Shown here piece after piece: positions 56,601 to 64,000 of a stretch of DNA of 64,000 nucleotides (the first letter of the stretch is position 1; every line of letters begins with the position of its first letter). Source of the DNA: Blasia pusilla (taxonomy: Eukaryota > Marchantiophyta > Marchantiopsida > Blasiales). Under the pieces are notes generated by a model, which had not been told where the DNA came from, searched no databases, and saw only the letters and a program-made list of their open reading frames with translations. The stretch spans positions 50,282,001 to 50,346,000 of the forward strand of contig CM114271.1 in NCBI GenBank assembly GCA_050084515.1. The letters run 5' to 3'. The position numbers and the translations under genes were made by a program.

Positions 56601-57135
56601 GATGGTACAAACAAAGCACACCTCATACAATTCACTGACAAGCTTTAAAAATCATACTCAATCTCAAGTTCAGCGCATTGTTGTTCACACCTAGAATCAG
56701 TTTGTAGTGGAGGCTTAAAAGTAAACATGGGTATAAGTCAATACAATACTCACTTAACCGATTAATACATGTTTTTGGAATTTTCGAAAAAGTATCTGAT
56801 TGCAATGTTTTATGTTGAGCCAATGCAGATCCACTTGTACATACAATACTGAAAAACACAACATAGTTAGTGCTCTGCAAAAAAAAACGACCACAATGAT
56901 TCCACAAAGAGGTAATACGTCTCATAATGAGGTTCCTACACATTACCATTGCATGGACTAAGTTAGGGAAACAACAATGCATATGGATTGCAGGTTGAAG
57001 AGTGCATTCAAGTCTGCACCATAAGCGAACAAAAAATACATATATACTTGACACATAGCTTTCATCACATATATGCAGTATTGTCCACATCATGGACGTG
57101 ACTTGATTGCAGGCCTTATGCAATAGTTCACTCGC
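56601..57135. other. No supported gene; one long unassigned open frame
   Basis: A 163-codon frame on the - strand (57123-56632) lacks an ATG at its start, is Cys-rich and hydrophobic, and resembles no family I know. I treat it as chance. Confidence 0.3.
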
Positions 57136-57221
57136 ACCCTAGCTGACCCATATATCATTGTAAATGAGTATTGAAGTGCACTTCAATACTCATTTACAAT
57201 GATATATGGGTCAGCTAGGGT
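57136..57221. repeat. Perfect 86-base palindrome
   Basis: Two 43-base arms with no spacer (centre between 57178 and 57179) are exact reverse complements, checked base by base. The arms begin ACCCTAGCTGACCCA. The symmetry stops at both ends abruptly. Confidence 0.97.
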
Positions 57222-58280
57222 CCATATAACTCTCATATTTGTTGAACCTACGGATATGAAGAGTGCAAAGCACATACAAAAATATACGTTGATCAATACT
57301 TAGCAAGATCAATTCTTAGACCTATCTATGGCCGAGGCAAGGTGTTTGTGTGTTCATAATTGAAGGGAAGTTGTCTTGTCAATCTTGTCAACATCTCATT
57401 CAACACCTCAAGCTAAGACAATTCCGTCTCCCTTAGCTTGTCTGAATAGGCTTCTTTAGACACTTAGTGCATCCAAATCTATCACTTCCATCCCTCCAAA
57501 TATGATTGTTGCACGTCAAAATGAGACACACTGAAAAGTTGAGTGAGTGATTTAAGACAATTCAGTGAGGAGCAGCGAGACAAGAGCCAAAAACTAGGAT
57601 GCAAGAATTATCCATGAGGGTAAGAGAAGCATACACTCACTATACCGGCAGCCGATATGGTTATGTCCTTAATAGATGAGCTACCCAATAATGTGAAACA
57701 ATATTATATCTCAGCAAGACTACCACCATCCTTGGAAATCTCTCTCATCAGATGATTGAGAGTTGCACTATACCTTAGTAACATCGGCTGATTTGGCTCT
57801 ATGCCTGACAACCTCGCTCATTGAATCAATGAAAACAGCCATTGCAACAATGATGGCTGCTTCCCTCACGTTTGTAACTATTCTCGATCATTCATCATGG
57901 CTTTTTGTCGTCCTCTTATAGGCGCATGCATCTGGACAATTGAGAGGAAGGAAATTCTCTCACGAATTTCTTGACTTCAGTGATAGGAGCAGAAATTTAC
58001 GTCTATGTACTAGTATCATCTTCGCATCAAAGGTGAAAGAGGAAAAAATCTCTTAGTGGCGTCTGATTTCAATAATAACAATGTTGGCACATATAACTTT
58101 CCACCTCAATAAGACTATAGGGAATTGAAGGAGTGACTTGAGAATGAGCCACTCGGTACTGTTGAGACTATGAGGCAAGTTCAGAGCACTCACCTCAAAG
58201 AGTTGGGCTAGCAGACCAACAAGCGAGAGTAAGATCAAGTGGACTTGTTGTGCAATTGAGCAAGAACAAACAGTGTAGGA
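57222..58280. other. No recognisable gene
   Basis: Only short open frames and no motif or repeat that I can identify. Confidence 0.35.
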
Positions 58281-59011
58281 TGTCATGCGAATACACATCG
58301 TTGCCAACATATATACATTGGTTGTCATGCACACACATGTCTAAGATCCATCTACATATGAATCCTAGGAGGGAGGGAGCGGCTTATGCATTTCTTGGTA
58401 GAGTGCTTAGTCATTTCGGCGCACCATCAGAGGTGTTGGCACCCCTAAATTTAGATGTGGACACACCTAAATTTAGGGGTGACTTTCAAGCCTTGTGTGA
58501 TCAGGCGTTGATAGATCATCGTACGAATTCTCAAGATCATCCGGTGGTAGATGGTTTGGCAGAGAGAGTTGTGTAGACGGTGAAGAGAGGATTGTGCAAC
58601 GATGGATTGCAGAGAGGACACTTGGGAGATTGGGACCTACAGTTTTTGTGGTTGGAAATGGGTTATTGCTTTAGTCGGCATGGATCCTTGGCATCATTTT
58701 CATCGTATTTCCTACTCTATGGGAGAGAGCCACAGTGATCGTTATTGATTCGACGAGATGAAGTTTAGGTCCTTGACCTCGACGAACCAGACCTATGGGT
58801 GCGAGCGTGTTCTCAGCGGGCCGAGCTCTTTCAGAGAGTCAGGCCTATGGTATTTGAGAACTTGGCTATTGCTCAACCACCAACTAGGGGGCCGATTGGG
58901 GTTTTCCAATCATTCATGTGTAGAGATGTTAGGATTCATATGTAGATAGATCTTAAACATGTGTGTGCATGACAGTCGATGTGTGTTGGCAGCAATGAGT
59001 ATTCGCACGAC
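58281..59011 (+). mobile_element. 731-base element with terminal inverted repeats carrying a Gypsy-2 integrase fragment
   Basis: Left repeat 58281-58367 and right repeat 58930-59011 are inverted copies (about 85% identical) and both start TGTC(A/G)TGCGAATAC, like the A part of the Gypsy-2 LTR. Between them is a + strand integrase fragment of the same family, followed by the family's polypurine-like AACTAGGGGG (about 58890). No target duplication was seen. Confidence 0.65.
58366..58905 (+). pseudogene. Gypsy-2 family integrase fragment
   Basis: EGAAYAFLGRVLSHFGAPSE, FRGDFQALCDQALIDHR and DGLAERVV match the integrase core of the two larger copies; the catalytic Glu is present. The second catalytic Asp loop (TDQGTEF in the others) is replaced by a short insertion that forms a 20-base hairpin (58440-58481, one mismatch). 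After GLAERVV a TAG follows, then VKRGLCNDGL-like sequence with further breaks, then RPMVFENLAIAQ before similarity jumps to the polypurine region, so the PHD finger is deleted. Confidence 0.8.
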
Positions 59012-59017
59012 AGCTAT

Positions 59018-60030
59018 TATGGTAGATGAGGCGTAGGGCAAGATAGTATCGAGGCCTTAAAAGGATCTTGTGCTTCCATATTTTGAGAGGTCATATATGA
59101 CTTGCTCATAGGAGTTGACCTACGAGTGTAGGTCACCCTTCCCTTTATGAGGAGTGGCAACCTTGGAGAGATTGATCTTCCCAACCATGTATGGATCCAC
59201 TTGGACCTATAGGGATGTGGGTTAATTAGTTTGGTAGTTGGTCTCATGAGGGAACTACATGTGTAGTTGCTAGGGAGTTAGTACTTGTGTATTACAGGTT
59301 GGTAGTGACGTGCTAGGAGGGATGTGACTTGTGTGTACAGGTCACCCATGGAGGTGCCCAAGGGGGTGTACCTCGGATGAAGCTCATTTGGAGCTCATCT
59401 TCCTTTGGAATCGCTGACCCGTGTTGGGATTCGTGATACAATGCAACTTGCATGTATTGAGCCTTGATTCTCTCTTGAAGAGTGAGCTAGGAGTGATCGA
59501 TAATGGAAGATCACACCTATTTTGGGAGTCCTTGTGCACACTTTCTCTTCGTGTTGCAACAGTGTGTATCTGATTCATGAATAGAGCCATTTGGATGAAG
59601 CACGGTTGATTACAGATTTCATCAGAGTTTACAATTTGTATTCAACTTCATATCCTAAAAGAAGATCAAATGAGCTTCATCCGAGGTATACCCTTGGGCA
59701 CCTGCATGGGTGACCTGCACACACAGGTCACCTCCCTCCTAGCAAGTGACTACCAATATGTAATACACTAGTACTAACTCCCTAACAACTACACATGTGG
59801 TCCCTTCATTAAACGAAGTACCAACTAACCCACGACCATATAGGTCCAAATGGAGTCATACATGTTGGGAAGGTCAACCTCTCCATGGTTGACACTCCTC
59901 ATAAAGGGAAGGGTGATCTACACTCGTAGGTCATTTCCTAAGAGTAGGTCACATATGACCTCTCAAAATAGGGAAGTACAAGACCCCTGTAAGGCCTTCA
60001 TACTATCTTGCCCTACGCCTCATCTACCAT
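59018..60030. mobile_element. Foldback element (inverted repeats of about 380 bases)
   Basis: 59018-59403 and 59660-60030 are long inverted copies (starting ATGGTAGATGAGGCGTAGGG), about 80-85% identical by eye with small indels, around a centre of about 255 bases. The two arms give mirrored ORFs (59247-59017 on - and 59850-60032 on +) that are not real genes. No transposase is inside, so it is a non-autonomous foldback or long-TIR element. Confidence 0.85.
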
Positions 60031-60823
60031 GACAAGGAAGGTATGGATCTATTAATATGAGTTTTTGTGTGTACACAAGCCAGTGGCAATACGAAAATAC
60101 ATGCGAGAGACTGTTACTGAGTGCATGGCCGATGCATTGAAAACTTGAGTGATCCCTCAAATTTCGTTGATTCGTAGATGTGTGTTCATCTCCCAATTTT
60201 TGGGTTCTAAAGCATCCCGCTTCGTTGTCCTACATCCTAACAAAATTATAGCTCTCAACAAGCAGACGCCAAATCTTGTGTAAGGGTAAGCGCTTGTTGC
60301 AAAAAAAAACCTAAGCCATGACCAATCAAGGAGCAACGACATACATTGCGACATGTGGAATTGGTAAGTTGTTGATTCATTCAGGATTGAGCAAGAAGTA
60401 ATCACTGATAAGAAATTACTAATGAATCACACGGTAACCGCCATTGACAGCAGAGAAGCTGAGCATTCATTGGTGGGGGAGGGATTGGATAGGGAGAAAT
60501 AATAAAGAGGTAACAAACCTTTGTCGACAAGAGATGTGGCTATGATCCATTACCGAAAGGAAAGAAATAAAAATGGAAAAGGAATCTTATTGTCAGTTGC
60601 TAGGCTCTACTGGCAGCAGGCTAAGTGCCTTAACACACCCATGATGACGTTTGGGGGAGTTTACATGCCGCGAGGGCTGCAATTTCTTAGGAGCATATGC
60701 CCAAGAATCTGAACATGCCAGAGCAATAAACAAAGTCAATCCCCTACGGAACTACATGAAGCCCCCTATCCCATGTCTCAGCAAATCCCTAATCAAGATG
60801 CTTGAGAGTTCCAGACGCACACT

Positions 60824-61094
60824 GCACAAAGCCATATCGATAGTGTGAGTGCCCTTTGCACTCACACTATCGATATAGATAGTGTGAGTGGGTCACTATA
60901 TCCTGTAAATGCATCGTCGACGTACATGCTTAGCCTTAATCAGCGAACTCCTAATGACGATGCTCCTAATGCAATGGGCGCTGCAGCAAGCCCATTGCAC
61001 AAAGCCATCTTGATAGCCTGAGTGCCCTCTGCACTTCACACTGCCGGGTCACTATATCCCGTAAATGCATCCCCGACATAAATGCTTAGCCTAA
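60824..61094 (+). repeat. Tandem duplication, period 173 bases, with a 19-base hairpin
   Basis: 'gcacaaagccat' to 'atgcttagcc' at 60824-60937 recurs at 60997-61092 with differences. In the first copy, 60834-60876 is a 19-base perfect inverted repeat (ATATCGATAGTGTGAGTGC) with a 5-base loop, absent in the second copy. Confidence 0.85.
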
Positions 61095-64000
61095 ACTACA
61101 ACTTGGAGAACGGGAATTTACGGGCCACTTGTAAGGACCGTAATGAGACAAGCGACCAATGGCTTTATCCCTTTTGCAATGGAAGTTTGTGAGTATTTAC
61201 ATATATCTCTCCTAATTTCTTCAAAACATATGCTCACCATTCACCATTCCTTTGATAACTAAGAACTCTCTCCTTGTGTCTCCCTTGTTGCTACTTATTA
61301 TCAACAATGTATCTTGTTGGGATTACAACATGCACAAATATATCATAAGTCTATGGGAAGTGGTTGGTAGTCACTCATCTTACCCTTGGTGTCATATTTG
61401 TTTGAACCACTTCATCACGGAGTAGCTTTTTAGGTTGACTTGTTTCATTTCTTGTCCACTTTCCATTTTGGGATGTTGACTTTCTTTATACTCTTATGAA
61501 AAAATTATATCATGGATTTATCATTTTTCAAAAGAAATAAAATTTCCCTATTTTCAGTGCTAGTTTTCCGCTCCGTTTAGGCAGTCCGTTTCCCAACGAC
61601 TTGTTCGTTAATAGCTTTCCACATTTGTGTTGGTAGATAGGAGCCACCACATATGCAAGGGCTGCGCGGATCCCACTCTTGTGCTTCGGAAGCAAGGCCT
61701 TTCCACATCCACCCGTCTCCAGTTACCCACCACACCACAAACGCCCTCCATATTTCCTTCCCTCTCTTACGGGTGTGTCTAGGTCTCTTACCTGAGCCCA
61801 TTTCTCGAGTTTGAGGAAGTAGCGCGTTTCCCGATCGGAAGCGAAGATCCAATTCCGCAGTTGTCGCCGGACGTCGTGGATCCGACCTTGCGCAAAATTG
61901 TTGGGCGTCGATCAGAGTTGCGAGCATTCCATTATTTCATGAATAAATCCGAGCTCACGAAAGGTGATGAGACGAAATTCCTGACAATCTCTCTGGAATC
62001 GGACTAGACACGAGAGCAGCAAGCTTTACTTCCTTCATTGCCAAGATAGCCTGTTTTACCCCTCTGACCAAAGAATGGTCATTGCAGCGATGACGCCTGC
62101 GAATTTGTGCTGAAGTGCCTAGATCATCTGGGTTATTTTGCGTCAGTTCTGAGATCTAGTCTGTTTCAAAAAGAAAATTTGTCCCGTGAATGAACCCGAT
62201 CTGATCGACACAGAAAAGATATGAAGAGAAATTGATGCCAGGAGCCACGACAGTATGCTCGCTCAAACCTTGGATCGCTCGAAGTTCTTCTAACTCCAGT
62301 CTTAAGAAATGCCGTGACCGAAAGTTCATTCACAGCTATAAGATCGATCGATCTGCTCAAAAAAGAACGCGACGGGAAAGTCTCATGTGTCATAGTCGTA
62401 TGGACATTCAGGTGTCGTCAACGATAACGAACGAAGCGGAGAATTCTGCGTCTGGTCAGAAATCCTCTTGCGAAGGGCGGAAGAGCTCAAGATCATTGCT
62501 GATCCTGTCCATTGGAAGCCAAAATCTTCCACGCTTGTCACATCTGCTATTCCATTGCAGAACATTCCGTGGATTCTACTGTCGCTCCAAATGCTTTTTC
62601 CTGCGGTCAAAATTTCATTCCAAGGTAGCAGATATGAAACGGAAATAACCTGCGGAACCCAAGGTTAATACCCAACGAAAAAACTCACCGCAGATTAATT
62701 TTGTCAAGAAGTTCCATATTGGTGATCACATCTCCTCGTTACCAGAAAAGACGAAGTTCATCTCCTCTGACTTCTGGCGATGGATGCATATACGCACACC
62801 TTCGACAGCTCGCGCACATGACACGAATGCGCAAACACGCCTTTTGCCGATACATGCGCTTGCACACCCTCGTATCTAGGAATGCGTTTTAAAGTTGAAG
62901 CTCTTCAGCACACTGCAGGTCATGCTGTTAGTAGTGCGACGCCCGAAACAGAACATAGCGGAGCAAGGAAGGAATGTTGTCACAGCAGCAGAATTGTAAT
63001 GAGAAGAGGGAACTGACCAACCGACCATCCACCGCAATATTTGAGTAGATCGAGAATGGAGGAGAGTTCTCGGTTTACACCAATTCTCCGCTCCCTTGTT
63101 TACCATCAATCGAAACAAGGGAAGAGTCATAATGAAAACAAAGTGACAGTCAAGAGTTGCCATAATGAAAACAAAGTGACGGAGTAAGTAAAGAGCACAA
63201 ATTCACGCCAAAGTCGTCAAGAACACTCACGGAACACTTATTACGTACGCTCAACATACATGATTTGTATCAGGGATCATCTAGGTCGAGCGCTTGCAAG
63301 TATTGAGATAATTAAGAACCAACCGAGAACCATTCTCCAAACAGACTTTTTATTATACATAAGAAATCCTGGGTAGCGGATTGTGTTCCAATGCCGATGC
63401 CTTCTGGTATCAACCTAACTAAAACCAGTGATCGATAAAATACACAGAGGACTCCCCTCAGCTTAATAGTGAGGAGCCTCCAGAGAACACGCTCTACAAT
63501 CCCGACTACGCAATGACTCCTATACATCATTTACATAAGTACAATAAGCGAAGAACTTTCCTACTCGTTCCGGCGTCACTCCATACGCTTTCCTGGTAGA
63601 GTCGTGACGAGTGCTGCCAACAGGTTTCACACCCTCCATCCATGTTTTGGAAAGTAGCGCGTTTTCGAAGACTGTCGTCGTCCTAGAATGATTGAAAGAA
63701 GGCGTTCGGATCTAAGACCCAACTGACAGGAGTGGAGTGTGGAGGCAGACTCCTAGGTACAGGCCTGCGCTGCTCTTGGTCGGCCAGCCTTGCCATGCGG
63801 AAGAATCCATCGAGATCTCTAGATTGACCTAGCATGTAACACAAGATGGTCAAAAGTGGGTGCTCGGAAAGCGAGCTAGCTGCTGAAGATTAATATGTAC
63901 GAGGATTTGTGGTTGCGCGTCGCCCGCCAATATTCCTGGACATGAGGGACATGGGGCACTGCAGCCTAGTGTATCATCAATTTGAGTGACAAATGAGCTG
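61095..64000. other. No recognisable gene
   Basis: Open frames exist (61577-61927 on -, 116 codons; 62232-62648 on +, 138 codons, with a non-ATG start; 62876-63163 on -), but none shows a known domain and none dominates. Base composition becomes more balanced than in the AT-rich middle, so host genic sequence, including introns or UTR, is possible from about 61.6 kb to the end. Confidence 0.3.

Noticed and set aside
56632-57123. 163-codon open frame on the - strand
   Set aside because: It starts with TTG, shows no domain, and is Cys-rich without a pattern. It lies in repeat-rich DNA, so it is probably a chance frame.
61577-61927. 116-codon - strand frame as a host gene
   Set aside because: It is GC-richer than its surroundings, but no domain, splice chain or homologous repeat was recognisable.
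1-64000. CRISPR arrays, bacterial operons, riboswitches
   Set aside because: The sequence is eukaryotic (introns, LTR elements, Helitron); the short repeats seen are tandem or inverted duplications without regular spacers.

Overview
The window looks like repeat-rich nuclear DNA of a plant-lineage (streptophyte) genome. Spliced GT-AG introns, tRNA-iMet-primed Copia and Gypsy retrotransposons, and a Helitron with the plant-type 3' end (short GC hairpin, then CTAG) all point that way. I could not fix the species. Elements carrying DNA methyltransferases have been reported from charophyte algae, so a charophyte or early-diverging land plant is a reasonable guess. Almost no host gene is visible: only a possible last-domain exon of a BK/Slo-type potassium channel near the left edge, and one degenerate tRNA-Ala-like sequence.

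Layout. About 0.38-0.6 kb: possible channel exon. About 1.5-1.64 kb: tRNA-derived SINE-like sequence. 1.87-10.56 kb: a large intron-containing Helitron with unknown 5' ORFs, a gene built from repeated two-exon modules, and the Rep/Helicase gene. 10.56-14.1 kb: no recognisable gene, one long (TC)n tract. 14.23-18.48 kb: an extensively mutated Copia (Copia-1) that stops inside RT. 18.48-34.37 kb: Gypsy-1, a chromovirus on the + strand. Its pol is split by a 10.1-kb insertion at 22.32-32.45 kb, and its last piece (integrase C-terminus plus chromodomain) is inverted at 33.45-34.37 kb.

The 10.1-kb insertion is the most interesting object: Gypsy-2 on the - strand. Its order is gag (two zinc knuckles), protease, a C5 cytosine DNA methyltransferase with motifs I, IV, VI, VIII and IX/X in canonical order, RT, RNase H, integrase, and a textbook C4HC3 PHD finger at the integrase C-terminus. 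From gag to the start of RT everything lies in one reading frame, so the methyltransferase is part of the polyprotein. A second copy lies at 34.5-38.0 plus 43.29-44.38 kb. It is split inside the methyltransferase by Copia-2 (38.008-43.288 kb; two LTRs of about 312 bp, TSD AATAC). A third fragment (integrase only) is at 58.37-58.91 kb between inverted repeats. All copies carry stop codons, many at CGA or CAG codons, as expected from deamination of methylated CG and CHG sites.

44.38-49.34 kb: Gypsy-3, a different Gypsy lineage on the - strand, bounded by inverted rather than direct repeats of about 280 bp. 49.34-64 kb: LTR-like fragments with a TATA box, a tandem repeat of about 475 bp, a perfect 86-bp palindrome, a 1-kb foldback element, several short hairpins and long stretches with nothing recognisable.

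The genes do not work together as a host pathway; this is a nested transposon graveyard. The inferred biology is a retrotransposon lineage that carried its own DNA methyltransferase and a chromatin-reading module, and was later eroded by methylation-driven mutation.
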